This document shows, in pieces, positions 36,094 through 44,348 of a stretch of 64,000 nucleotides of DNA. This DNA comes from Palsa-504 sp963806335 (GTDB lineage: Bacteria; Actinomycetota; Actinomycetes; Streptosporangiales; Streptosporangiaceae): NCBI GenBank assembly GCA_963806335.1, contig CAWDXO010000012.1:186001-250000 (forward strand), read 5' to 3'. A program made the translations under genes and the position numbers. A model generated the notes under the pieces. That model was not told where the DNA came from and did not search any database. It saw only the letters and a list, made by a program, of their open reading frames with translations. Positions within the stretch are counted from its first letter, which is position 1. Each line of letters opens with the position of its first letter.

Positions 36094-37614
36094 TCAGAAC
36101 AGGCCGAGTGGCTTGGTGCTGTAACTGACCAGCAGGTTCTTGGTCTGGCTGTAATGGTCGAGCATCATCAGGTGGTTCTCGCGGCCGATGCCGGAGATCT
36201 TGTATCCGCCGAACGCGGCACCGGCTGGGTACTGGTGGTAGCAGTTCGTCCAGACCCGGCCGGCCTTGATGCCGCGGCCCATCTTGTATGCGAGGGTTCC
36301 GTCGCGGGTCCACACACCGGCGCCCAGCCCGTACAGGGTGTCGTTGGCGATCGCCAGCGCGTCAGCCTCGTCCTTGAAGCTGGTCACGGCGAGCACCGGC
36401 CCGAAGATCTCCTCCTGGAACACGCGCATCTTGTTGTGGCCCTTGAGCACGGTCGGCTCGAAGTAGTAGCCATCAGCGAACTCACCGCCGACATTCGCGC
36501 GGCTGCCGCCGATGAGCACCTCGGCACCCTCGTTCCTGCCGATCTCGACGTACGAGGCGATCTTTTCGATCTGCTGGGCAGAGACCTGCGGGCCGAGCAT
36601 GGTTGCGGTATCGAGAGGGTTTCCTTGCTTGATCTTCCCGATCCGGTCCAGGCAGCGCGCCATGAACTCGTCGTAGATATCAGCCTGGATAAGCGCGCGC
36701 GACGGGCACGTGCACACTTCGCCCTTGTTGAACGCATACAGGACGAGGCCCTCGACGGCCTTGTCCAGGAACTCGTCGTCATGGGCCATGACGTCGCTGA
36801 AGAAGATATTCGGCGATTTGCCGCCGAGCTCGACGGTAGACGGGATGAGGTTCTGGGCCGCGTACTGCATGATCAGCCGGCCGGTCACCGTCTCACCGGT
36901 GAAGGAGATCTTCGCGATCCGCGGATTCGCGGCCAGGGCCTTGCCTATCTCGGCACCCGGACCGGTGACGATATTGATCACACCCGGGGGCACGACGTCC
37001 TCGATGACCTCGGCCAGTTTCAGGATCGACCAAGGGGTCGGCGAGGCCGGCTTGATCACCGAGCAGTTCCCGGCCGCCAGAGCGGGCGCGAGCTTCCAGG
37101 CGGCCATCAGCAACGGGAAGTTGAACGGGACGATCTGCCCGACGACTCCCAGTGGCTCACGGAAGTGGTAGGCGATGAGGTCCTTCTCGATCTCGGTGGA
37201 GCGGCCCTCCTCCGCACGGGCGGCGGCGGCGAAGTAGCGGAAGTGATCGATCACCAGCGGGATGTCCGCGTTCAGGGTCTCACGGACCGGCTTGCCGTTC
37301 TCCCAGCTCTCGGCAACGGCGAGCATCTCCTTGTTCTTCTCGATCACATCGGCGATGCCGTTCAGCACCACAGCGCGCTCGGTGGCCGATGCCTCACCCC
37401 ATGCGTCCTTCGCCGCGTGCGCGGCGTCCAGCGCCAGTTCGACGTCCTCGGGGGTGGATTGCGCGACCTCGGTGATCGGCCGCCCGGTCGCGGGACTCAG
37501 GTCAACCCGGTACTTGCCCCGGGTCGGTGCCAGCCACTTACCGGCAATGAAATTCTCGTACCGTGGCTCGACCGAGACGATACTGCCGGGCTCACCGGGC
37601 GGGACATATTTCAT
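36094..37614 (-). CDS. NAD-dependent (acet)aldehyde dehydrogenase
   Basis: Aldehyde dehydrogenase of 506 residues of the ExaC/AldA type used for acetaldehyde. The N-terminus is YENFIAGKWLAP, the substrate-site region FNFPLLMAAWKLAPALAAGN, the catalytic Glu is in VELGGKSPNIFF and the catalytic Cys in NKGEVCTCPSRAL. The ATG at 37614 has an excellent ribosome-binding site (GGAGGT, 8 bases away). It is the first gene of the operon with DUF779 and ADH. The shared operator pair is about 240-290 bases upstream. Confidence 0.96.
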   Translation of the reverse strand: MKYVPPGEPGSIVSVEPRYENFIAGKWLAPTRGKYRVDLSPATGRPITEVAQSTPEDVELALDAAHAAKDAWGEASATERAVVLNGIADVIEKNKEMLAVAESWENGKPVRETLNADIPLVIDHFRYFAAAARAEEGRSTEIEKDLIAYHFREPLGVVGQIVPFNFPLLMAAWKLAPALAAGNCSVIKPASPTPWSILKLAEVIEDVVPPGVINIVTGPGAEIGKALAANPRIAKISFTGETVTGRLIMQYAAQNLIPSTVELGGKSPNIFFSDVMAHDDEFLDKAVEGLVLYAFNKGEVCTCPSRALIQADIYDEFMARCLDRIGKIKQGNPLDTATMLGPQVSAQQIEKIASYVEIGRNEGAEVLIGGSRANVGGEFADGYYFEPTVLKGHNKMRVFQEEIFGPVLAVTSFKDEADALAIANDTLYGLGAGVWTRDGTLAYKMGRGIKAGRVWTNCYHQYPAGAAFGGYKISGIGRENHLMMLDHYSQTKNLLVSYSTKPLGLF

Positions 37615-37852
37615 GTGAAGCTACCTCCAGAAGGAACATCAATGGCCGGACCGAATGCGGCGGCCTCGTCTGAGCTGGCGGCCGGCGTCGGGGGCTTAGG
37701 CCAGTACCTGCCGGGCGCTGAGTTTGCCGCTGCACTGGGGAAAAAATAGGCGCGAGTTGTCTCCTGCCCAGATCGGCCAGCCAACGACTGCCGCGGCGAC
37801 CACGATGACCAGTCCCGTGGGGGACGATCAGGGCAGGCTCCGGGACATACGG

Positions 37853-37908
37853 TGTAGATCTACAGTAAATAATGTCCGCCAGGAAATGTCAACACCGTAG
37901 ATCTACGG
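37853..37908 (-). promoter_or_regulatory. Promoter with two TetR-type operators, operon B
   Basis: Palindromes TGTAGATCTACA (37853-37864) and CCGTAGATCTACGG (37895-37908), centres 43 bp apart. They flank a leftward TTGACA (37892-37887) and TTTACT (37869-37864) with a 17-bp spacer. Read on its coding strand, this region is a near-copy of the region at 28943-28998. Confidence 0.75.
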
Positions 37909-38084
37909 CTAATAATGCCGGCCGTCCGCCGACCTGGACATCGCGGCGCCTGTCTGATTCGAGCCGTGCTTGCAAGTACAGATTTACTAACGCAACCATT
38001 AGTTGCACAAAACCGCAGGTTAGCTGCTCTGACACGTGTTAAAGGGAGGCAATTGTAAATTGCTATAAGCAAATGTAGATTGCG

Positions 38085-38128
38085 ACCGTACGGTTTCCGA
38101 TGGAAAACCGTACGGTTTCCGATGGAAA
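38085..38128. repeat. 22-bp tandem repeat containing a palindrome
   Basis: Two exact copies of accgtacggtttccgatggaaa (22 bp shown as one unit of ACCGTACGGT palindrome plus a 12-base tail) lie 140 bases before the CO-dehydrogenase-like operon. Each carries the perfect palindrome ACCGTACGGT, two helical turns apart, as expected for paired regulator sites. Confidence 0.8.
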
Positions 38129-38268
38129 TGAGCATGTTCCGCGTGACGCTAAGCAGGCGATCGTTCCGCGATGTCTAAAATCGGGACCCCGTTTGGTACT
38201 GGTGCGAAGGGGCCTGGTAGTCCTAGGTTTGCCAAAGGAATACGTCCTGTTCGCAGGGGAGGAGTCGC

Positions 38269-38736
38269 ATGGCCGAGATCACCGTCAGCGTCGATGGGGT
38301 GAAGTATGCGGATCACGTCGAACCCCGCATGCTGCTCGTCCACTATCTGAGAGAAAGCGTGGGCAAGACGGGCACGCCCATCGGTTGTGATACATCAAAC
38401 TGCGGTGCCTGCACCGTGCTGATGGACGGCGAGTCGGTCAAGAGCTGCGCCGTCCTCGCGGTCCAGGCCGATGGCGCGGAAATTACGACCATCGAGGGCA
38501 TGGCGAACGGCGGCTTGCATCCGCTGCAGCAGGCTTTTCACGAGGAGCACGCGCTTCAGTGCGGGTACTGCACGCCAGGGATGATCATGGCGGCATCGGA
38601 CCTGCTCAGGGAGAATCCGCATCCCAGCGATGAGGAGATCCGCGAAGGGCTGGAGGGCAACCTCTGCCGCTGTACCGGTTACGAGAACATCGTGCGCGCC
38701 GTGCGGCGCGCCGCCGAGGCGGGAGTGAAGGCATGA
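38269..38736 (+). CDS. CO-dehydrogenase-like small [2Fe-2S] subunit
   Basis: CoxS/XdhC-type iron-sulfur subunit of a molybdenum hydroxylase, 155 residues. The N-terminal plant-type [2Fe-2S] site is GCDTSNCGACTVLMDG with a further Cys at SCAVLA; the second cluster uses CGYCTPGM and CRCTGYENI. It passes electrons from the molybdenum site in the large subunit to FAD in the medium subunit. It overlaps the large-subunit gene by 4 bases. Confidence 0.96.
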   Translation: MAEITVSVDGVKYADHVEPRMLLVHYLRESVGKTGTPIGCDTSNCGACTVLMDGESVKSCAVLAVQADGAEITTIEGMANGGLHPLQQAFHEEHALQCGYCTPGMIMAASDLLRENPHPSDEEIREGLEGNLCRCTGYENIVRAVRRAAEAGVKA

Positions 38737-41186
38737 CCGCGCAGACTGAGTCAGCGGAGGCGGCGACCGCCGAAGTCGGCCGGGGCCGCCTGCGCAAGGA
38801 GGACGAGCGACTGATCACCGGCCAGACCAACTGGACCGACAACATCAGGCTGCCCGGCATGCTGCACGTGGCGTTCCTGCGCAGCCCCTACGCGCACGCG
38901 CGGATCACCTCGGTTGACGTCAGCGCCGCCCGGTCCGAGCCGGGGGTCATCGCGGCCTACTCCGGCGCGGACTTCGCCGCCGAGCAGGGCAGCCTGCCCT
39001 GCGCCTGGCCCGTGACGCCCGACATCGTGATTCCCGCTCACCCGCCGATGGCGACCGACGAGGTGCGTTACGTCGGCGAGGCCGTCGCCTGCGTCGTGGC
39101 CCGCGATCGCTACGCCGCGGCCGACGCCCTAGCCGCTATCGAGATCGACTACGAGCCGCTTCCTGTCGTGCTCGACATCAGGACCGCCCTGCATGAAGGC
39201 TCGCCCAAGGTCCACGAGGCCGGCAACAAGAGCTTCGAGTGGGTCTTCGCCAACGGCGACGTGGAGGGTGCGTTCGGTGACGCCCCCATCGTGCTGGAGC
39301 GCTACTACCGCCAGCAGCGGCTGATCCCGGCGGCGATGGAGCCGCGCTCGGTGGTCTGCTCGTGCGTGGGCGGGGAATTCACGCTCTGGTCGGCCACCCA
39401 GATCCCGCACGTCCTCCGGGTGATGCTCGCCCTCGTGACCGGCATCGGTGAACAGAACATCCGGGTCATCGCGCCCGACGTGGGCGGCGGCTTCGGATCC
39501 AAGCTGCAGGTCACGGCCGAAGAGGTGCTGGCCGTGCTGATCGCCCGCAAGCTCGGCCGGCCGGTCAAGTGGACCGAGACCCGCAGCGAAGGCAACATGA
39601 CCGTGCACCACGGCCGTGACCAGTGGCAGCGGATCAGGATCGCGGCCGACCGCGACGGCAGGATCCGCGGGCTGGACGTCGACCTGCTCGCCGACATGGG
39701 TGCCTACCTCATGCTGGTCACGCCCGGGGTTCCGCTGCTCGGGGCCTTCATGTTCCCCGCCATCTACAAGATGGACGCCTACTCGTTCAAGTGCACGGGG
39801 ATCTTCACCACCAAGATGCCCACCGACGCCTACCGGGGCGCGGGCAGGCCCGAGGCGACCTTCGGCATTGAGCGGATCATGGACGAGCTGGCTACCGAAC
39901 TCGCCCTCGACCCGCTTGAGCTCCGGGAACGGAACTGGATCAAGCACGAGGAGTTCCCCTACACGACCATCGCCGGCCTGACCTACGACTCCGGTAACTA
40001 CGAGGCGGCCACGGCCAGGGCCAAGGAACTGTTCGACTACGACGGGCTCCGCAAGGAGCAGGAGCTGCGGCGGGTCAACAATGACCCGGTGCAGCTCGGC
40101 ATCGGCGTCTCCACCTTCACCGAGATGTGCGGGCTGGCCCCGTCCCGCGTGCTCGGCTCGCTGGCTTACGGCGCCGGCGGCTGGGAGCAGGCCTCGATCA
40201 GGATGCTGCCCACCGGCAAGGTCGAGGTGGTCACCGGTTCGAGCGCGCACGGTCAGGGACATGAGACGGCGTGGAGCCAGATCGTGTCCGATCAGCTCGG
40301 CGTGCCGTTCGAGGACATCAGGGTCCTGCACGGCGACACCCAGGTCTCGCCCAAGGGCATGGACACCTACGGCTCCCGGTCGCTGGCGGTCGGCGGTATG
40401 GCCCTGGTCTCGGCCTGCGACAAGGTCGTGGAGAAGGCCAAGGTGATCGCGGCGGGGATGCTCGAGGCGTCCGCCGATGACCTGGAGTGGTCACCTGGCC
40501 GCTTCGCGGTCCGCGGCGACCCGGATAAGGGCGTCTCGATCGGCGAGATCGCCCTGGCCACCTTCGCCGCACACAACCTGCCCGACGGGGTCGAGCCGAG
40601 CATTGACGCCGACGCCACCTACGACCCGGACAACTTCTCCTTCCCGCACGGCACCCACCTGTGCGCGACCGAGGTCGACACCGAGACCGGCTTCGTCAAG
40701 ATCCGCTCCTACGTATGCGTCGACGACATCGGGGCGGTGGTCAACCCGATGATCGTCGACGGCCAGGTCCACGGCGGCCTGGCCCAGGGCATCGCGCAGG
40801 CGCTGTACGAGGAAGCGGTCTACGACGACGACGGCAACCTGGTCACCTCCACGCTGGCGGACTACCTGGTCCCGTCGGCGTCGGACCTGCCGTCCTACGT
40901 CACCGGCCGGACCGAGAGCCGGGCGGCTAACCGGCTCGGGGTCAAGGGCGTCGGCGAGGCGGGCACGATCGCCTCGACGCCCGCGGTGGTCAACGCCATC
41001 GTCGACGCACTGCGGCCCTTTGGCATCGATGACGTCACGATGCCATGTACTCCCGAGCGGGTGTGGCGCGCGATCCAGACCGCTCAGGGCGGCAACCAGG
41101 GCAGCGCGGCCGAGCAGCACGCGGCCAGGCAGAGCGACCAGACCCAGGGCAACAGCCCGCAGGGCATCGACGGAGGCACCCTATGA
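38733..41186 (+). CDS. Form II CO-dehydrogenase-like molybdenum large subunit
   Basis: Xanthine-oxidase-family large subunit of 817 residues that binds the molybdopterin cytosine dinucleotide cofactor. Family motifs include RLPGMLHVAFLRSPYAHA, GGGFGSKLQV and GVKGVGEAGTIASTPAV near the end, the last holding the likely catalytic glutamate. The active-site loop reads AYRGAGR (about 39828-39848), the form II signature; genuine aerobic CO dehydrogenases (form I) have AYxCSFR. The true substrate may therefore be another small carbonyl, an aldehyde or a heterocycle. Gene order S-L-M also fits form II. Confidence 0.95.
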   Translation: MTAQTESAEAATAEVGRGRLRKEDERLITGQTNWTDNIRLPGMLHVAFLRSPYAHARITSVDVSAARSEPGVIAAYSGADFAAEQGSLPCAWPVTPDIVIPAHPPMATDEVRYVGEAVACVVARDRYAAADALAAIEIDYEPLPVVLDIRTALHEGSPKVHEAGNKSFEWVFANGDVEGAFGDAPIVLERYYRQQRLIPAAMEPRSVVCSCVGGEFTLWSATQIPHVLRVMLALVTGIGEQNIRVIAPDVGGGFGSKLQVTAEEVLAVLIARKLGRPVKWTETRSEGNMTVHHGRDQWQRIRIAADRDGRIRGLDVDLLADMGAYLMLVTPGVPLLGAFMFPAIYKMDAYSFKCTGIFTTKMPTDAYRGAGRPEATFGIERIMDELATELALDPLELRERNWIKHEEFPYTTIAGLTYDSGNYEAATARAKELFDYDGLRKEQELRRVNNDPVQLGIGVSTFTEMCGLAPSRVLGSLAYGAGGWEQASIRMLPTGKVEVVTGSSAHGQGHETAWSQIVSDQLGVPFEDIRVLHGDTQVSPKGMDTYGSRSLAVGGMALVSACDKVVEKAKVIAAGMLEASADDLEWSPGRFAVRGDPDKGVSIGEIALATFAAHNLPDGVEPSIDADATYDPDNFSFPHGTHLCATEVDTETGFVKIRSYVCVDDIGAVVNPMIVDGQVHGGLAQGIAQALYEEAVYDDDGNLVTSTLADYLVPSASDLPSYVTGRTESRAANRLGVKGVGEAGTIASTPAVVNAIVDALRPFGIDDVTMPCTPERVWRAIQTAQGGNQGSAAEQHAARQSDQTQGNSPQGIDGGTL

Positions 41187-41289
41187 GTGAGCTGAAGGGG
41201 CGCGGCGCCGCCTGGACGCAGCAGCGCCGAAGGAGCGACGAAGGAAGGCGGTGCCTAAGGGCGCCCCAGAAGCGAGCGGAAGGTCCAGC

Positions 41290-42147
41290 ATGATCCCGGC
41301 AAAGTTTGACTATGTCCGTCCCGGCTCTCTCGACGAGGCGGTCCAGGCCCTGGCCGGCGCCGGCGACGACGGCAAGGTCATCGCGGGCGGGCAGAGCCTG
41401 CTTCCGCTGCTGCGCCTGCGACTGGCCTACCCGGAGTTGCTGGTCGACGTGGGTGGCCTGACCGAACTGCGCGGCGTCACCGACGCCGGGGATGCCCTGG
41501 CGATCGGCGCGCGGACCACGATTTATGACCTGGTGCACGACCCGCTGGTCGCCGAGCACTGCGGGCTGCTGGCGCAGGCCGCCAGCGGGGTGGCCGACCC
41601 CGCGGTCCGCCATCGCGGCACCCTCGGCGGCGCCCTGGCCCACGCCGACCCAGCCGGTGACCTGCCCGCCGTGGTGCTGGCCTTCGAGGCCACGCTTATC
41701 GCCCGGGGACCGGGTGGCGAGCGGCAGATCCCGGCGGCCGACTTCTTCGTGGATTACCTGACCTCGAACCTGGAGCCCGACGAGATCCTGACCGGGATCC
41801 GGATCCCCAAGCTCGGGCCCGGGTGGGGTTACCGCTACGAGAAGTTCCACCGGACCGCGCAGTCGTGGGCCACCGTTGGCGTGGCCGCGCTGGTCCGCCG
41901 GTCGAACGGGTCCGTCGCCGAGGCCAGGATCGGGCTCACCAATATGGGTCCGGTGCCAGTGCGGGCCGCGGCGGCGGAAAGCGCCGCGGCCGGCGCGGAG
42001 GCCAGCCGGGACGCGCTGCGGGCCGCCGCCGGGCACGCGGATGAGGGCACGAATCCGCCGGGTGACCTGCACGGAGCGCCCGACTACCGGCGTCACCTGG
42101 CCCGGGTCCTGACCGGAAGGGCGCTGGCCACGGCGGCCGGCGTCTGA
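41290..42147 (+). CDS. CO-dehydrogenase-like FAD subunit
   Basis: CoxM-type medium subunit of 285 residues that binds FAD and passes electrons on to the acceptor. Motifs: IPAKFDYVRPGSLDEAV, IAGGQSLLPLLRLRLA (FAD pyrophosphate loop) and the second FAD loop in RHRGTLGGALAHADPAGDLPA. I chose the ATG at 41290 as the family N-terminus; a 103-base gap separates it from the large subunit gene. It completes the S-L-M complex; no dedicated CoxD/CoxE-type maturation genes follow. Confidence 0.94.
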   Translation: MIPAKFDYVRPGSLDEAVQALAGAGDDGKVIAGGQSLLPLLRLRLAYPELLVDVGGLTELRGVTDAGDALAIGARTTIYDLVHDPLVAEHCGLLAQAASGVADPAVRHRGTLGGALAHADPAGDLPAVVLAFEATLIARGPGGERQIPAADFFVDYLTSNLEPDEILTGIRIPKLGPGWGYRYEKFHRTAQSWATVGVAALVRRSNGSVAEARIGLTNMGPVPVRAAAAESAAAGAEASRDALRAAAGHADEGTNPPGDLHGAPDYRRHLARVLTGRALATAAGV

Positions 42148-42164
42148 CTCACGGAAGCTGCCCT

Positions 42165-42200
42165 CCGGGGTGCCACGCCGGAGCCGGCGTGGCACCCCGG
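42165..42200 (+). terminator. Terminator of the CO-dehydrogenase-like operon
   Basis: Perfect 15-bp inverted repeat (42165-42179 with 42186-42200) and a 6-base loop directly after the FAD subunit gene, followed by a mildly T-rich stretch. Confidence 0.75.
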
Positions 42201-42268
42201 CTTAAGTTGTGAGACAGTCACTGCCAAGATCAGCGTGGTCGTGCAGCGCCGCATATACCGCTGGGTAG

Positions 42269-43993
42269 GTGATGGGGATGTCGGAACCTCTGTATGAGCT
42301 CGCCGGGACACCTGAGGGCGTGGTGGCGCGGGTGCGGTTGCGAGGCTCTCCGCTGCTTTTGTCCCCCCACCTGAACCGCGGTACCGCGTTCACGCTCGCC
42401 GAACGGGAGGCGCTCGGGCTGACCGGCCTGCTCCCCGTTCACGTCTCGACGATCGAGGGCCAGCTGGCGCGGGTCTACTCGCAGTATCTCCGCCAGCCAG
42501 ATGACCTGGGCAAGAACCTCTATCTCGCCAATCTCCGGGACCGTAATGAGGTGCTGTTCTACCGGCTGCTGACCGATCACATCGAGGAGATGCTGCCGAT
42601 CGTCTACACCCCGACGGTGGGCACGGCGATCGAGCGGTACAGCCTGGAGTTCCGCCGGCCGCGCGGGGTGTACCTGTCGGTGAACCATCCCGAGCAGGTC
42701 GAGACGGCCTTCCGCAATTACGGCCTGGGACCGGATGACGTCGACCTGATCGTGGCCACGGATTCCGAGGGCATCCTGGGGATCGGCGACTGGGGGGTGG
42801 GCGGTATCCAGATCGCGGTCGGGAAGCTCGCCGTGTACATCGCCGCGGCCGGGCTGCATCCGCGCCGGGTCATCCCGGTCGTCCTGGACACCGGGACCGA
42901 CAACCCGGCGTTGCTTGGTGAGGAGATGTACCTGGGCAACCGGCACCCGCGGGTCCGGGGCGAGCGTTATGACGAGCTGATCGACGCCTACGTCACCACC
43001 GCCGCCAAGCTGTTCCCGAAGGCGATGCTGCACTGGGAGGACTTCGGCGCCGCCAATGCCCGCCGCATCCTCACCAAATACGCCGGTGACTACTGCACGT
43101 TCAACGACGACATGCAGGGCACGGCCGCCGTGGTGCTAGCCGCCGCGCTCGGCGCGGTCCGGGCCGCGCGGACGCGGATGCGCGATCAGCGGGTAGTGAT
43201 CCATGGCGCCGGCACGGCCGGCATCGGGATCGCGGACGCGCTGCGGCAATTGATGATCTCCGACGGCCTCAGCCCGGACGAGGCTACCGGGCGTTTCTAC
43301 GCGCTCGGCAGCAAGGGCCTGCTGACCAGCGATTATCCCGGGACCCTGCGGGATTTCCAGGTTCCCTACGCCCGGCAGGCCGCAGAGACCGCCAGCTGGG
43401 AGCGTGGCCAGGACGGCCGCATCGGCCTGGCCGAGGTGGTGACCCGCAGCCAGCCCACCATGCTGATCGGAACCTCCACCCAGCCGGGCGTCTTCTCCGA
43501 GGCGATCGTTACCGAGATGGCAGCGCACACCAGCCGGCCGATCATCATGCCGCTGTCCAACCCTACCTCGCACTCCGAGGCCCGCCCCGCCGATCTCATC
43601 GCCTGGACCGACGGACGGGCGCTCATCGCGACCGGCAGCCCCTTCCCGCCCGTCGTGCATAACGGCGTTCGCTACGAGATCGCCCAGGCCAACAATGCGC
43701 TCATCTTTCCTGGCCTCGGGCTCGGGATCACCGTCAGCCGGGCCCGTCGCGTCAGCGAAGGGATGCTGGCCGCGGCCGCCGACGCGCTGGCCGGGCTGTC
43801 AGACCCCACCACGCCGGGCACCGCCGTGCTGCCCCCGGTCACCAGCCTGCGCGAGGTGTCCATTGCGGTGGCGGTCGCCGTCGCCCAGGCCGCCCAGGCC
43901 GAAGGACTGGCCGCAGTGCCGCTGGACGATCCGGATCGCCAGGTGCGCGAGGCGATGTGGATGCCCGCTTACCCGAGGATCGAGGCCATATAG
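42269..43993 (+). CDS. NAD-type malic enzyme (second copy)
   Basis: Decarboxylating malate dehydrogenase of 574 residues, same long class as the copy at 26.4-28.1 kb. Matching motifs: LPIVYTPTVG, GIQIAVGKLAVY, TFNDDMQGTAAV, IHGAGTAGIG and RPIIMPLSNPTSHSEA. The two copies have clearly diverged in the N-terminal and cofactor regions, so this is an old duplication or separate acquisition rather than a recent repeat. The ATG at 42275 or GTG/ATG alternatives within the first ten codons cannot be separated. It stands as a single gene between two terminators. Confidence 0.95.
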   Translation: MMGMSEPLYELAGTPEGVVARVRLRGSPLLLSPHLNRGTAFTLAEREALGLTGLLPVHVSTIEGQLARVYSQYLRQPDDLGKNLYLANLRDRNEVLFYRLLTDHIEEMLPIVYTPTVGTAIERYSLEFRRPRGVYLSVNHPEQVETAFRNYGLGPDDVDLIVATDSEGILGIGDWGVGGIQIAVGKLAVYIAAAGLHPRRVIPVVLDTGTDNPALLGEEMYLGNRHPRVRGERYDELIDAYVTTAAKLFPKAMLHWEDFGAANARRILTKYAGDYCTFNDDMQGTAAVVLAAALGAVRAARTRMRDQRVVIHGAGTAGIGIADALRQLMISDGLSPDEATGRFYALGSKGLLTSDYPGTLRDFQVPYARQAAETASWERGQDGRIGLAEVVTRSQPTMLIGTSTQPGVFSEAIVTEMAAHTSRPIIMPLSNPTSHSEARPADLIAWTDGRALIATGSPFPPVVHNGVRYEIAQANNALIFPGLGLGITVSRARRVSEGMLAAAADALAGLSDPTTPGTAVLPPVTSLREVSIAVAVAVAQAAQAEGLAAVPLDDPDRQVREAMWMPAYPRIEAI

Positions 43994-43995
43994 GA

Positions 43996-44018
43996 GCGGG
44001 CCCGCGGGCGGGGCCCGC
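43996..44018 (+). terminator. Terminator of the second malic enzyme gene
   Basis: 8-bp GC-only stem (GCGGGCCC with GGGCCCGC), 7-base loop, then AATCTTTCTTC, immediately after the stop codon: a classic intrinsic terminator form. Confidence 0.8.
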
Positions 44019-44252
44019 AATCTTTCTTCATGCCGAACGAGCCGCGGTATCACCCTCCGGCCCAGCGTCTTCGCTCCGGGGCGCCCCGCGGTCATGGGAC
44101 CGGCCATCGCGGCAGCGCGCAGTTGCGCCGACCCCGGCGAGAAATACGCGATAGCGGAGTATCAGGACCGCCTTGGGTTCCTCCGTATCTCTGAGTTATT
44201 TCTTCAGCCGAAACCAGGGGATCGGCTGAAGTGCCGTCTTGTCTGATCATGT

Positions 44253-44293
44253 GGCGGCATTTCGCCGGCCGAGGGGGACGGCGAAATGCCGCC
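44253..44293. repeat. Strong 15-bp hairpin between convergent genes
   Basis: Perfect inverted repeat GGCGGCATTTCGCCG (44253-44267) with its complement at 44279-44293, 11-base loop. It sits 56 bases past the end of the leftward GH26 gene, so it may terminate that transcript or both. A second perfect repeat (CTTCAGCCG with CGGCTGAAG) lies just left of it near 44203-44231. Nothing else is seen in 43994-44348. Confidence 0.7.
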
Positions 44294-44348
44294 ATACCCT
44301 CGTCTGCGTCCCACGAGTCAGGCCCGCGGACATCCCCGCGCCGTCCGT

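Larger units (their letters stand above)
37615..38268. other. Long divergent intergenic regulatory region
   Basis: 654 bases between the leftward aldehyde dehydrogenase operon and the rightward CO-dehydrogenase-like operon. It is distinctly richer in A/T than its surroundings from about 37975 to 38130. It holds the operator pair and promoter at 37853-37908, two inverted repeats with GCAA/TTGC ends (37992-38006 and 38049-38063) and a 22-bp tandem repeat (38085-38128). An open frame on the minus strand at 37860-38135 has no coding character. A strong ribosome-binding site (GGGAGGAG) precedes the ATG at 38269. Confidence 0.6.

Noticed and set aside
35770..37749. Long plus-strand open frame opposite the aldehyde dehydrogenase operon
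   Set aside because: Antisense to ADH, DUF779 and ALDH, which carry catalytic motifs; no domain in the translation.
37860..38135. 91-codon minus-strand frame in the regulatory region
   Set aside because: Lies in an A/T-rich, repeat-filled promoter region, overlaps operators, and has no coding-type codon use.
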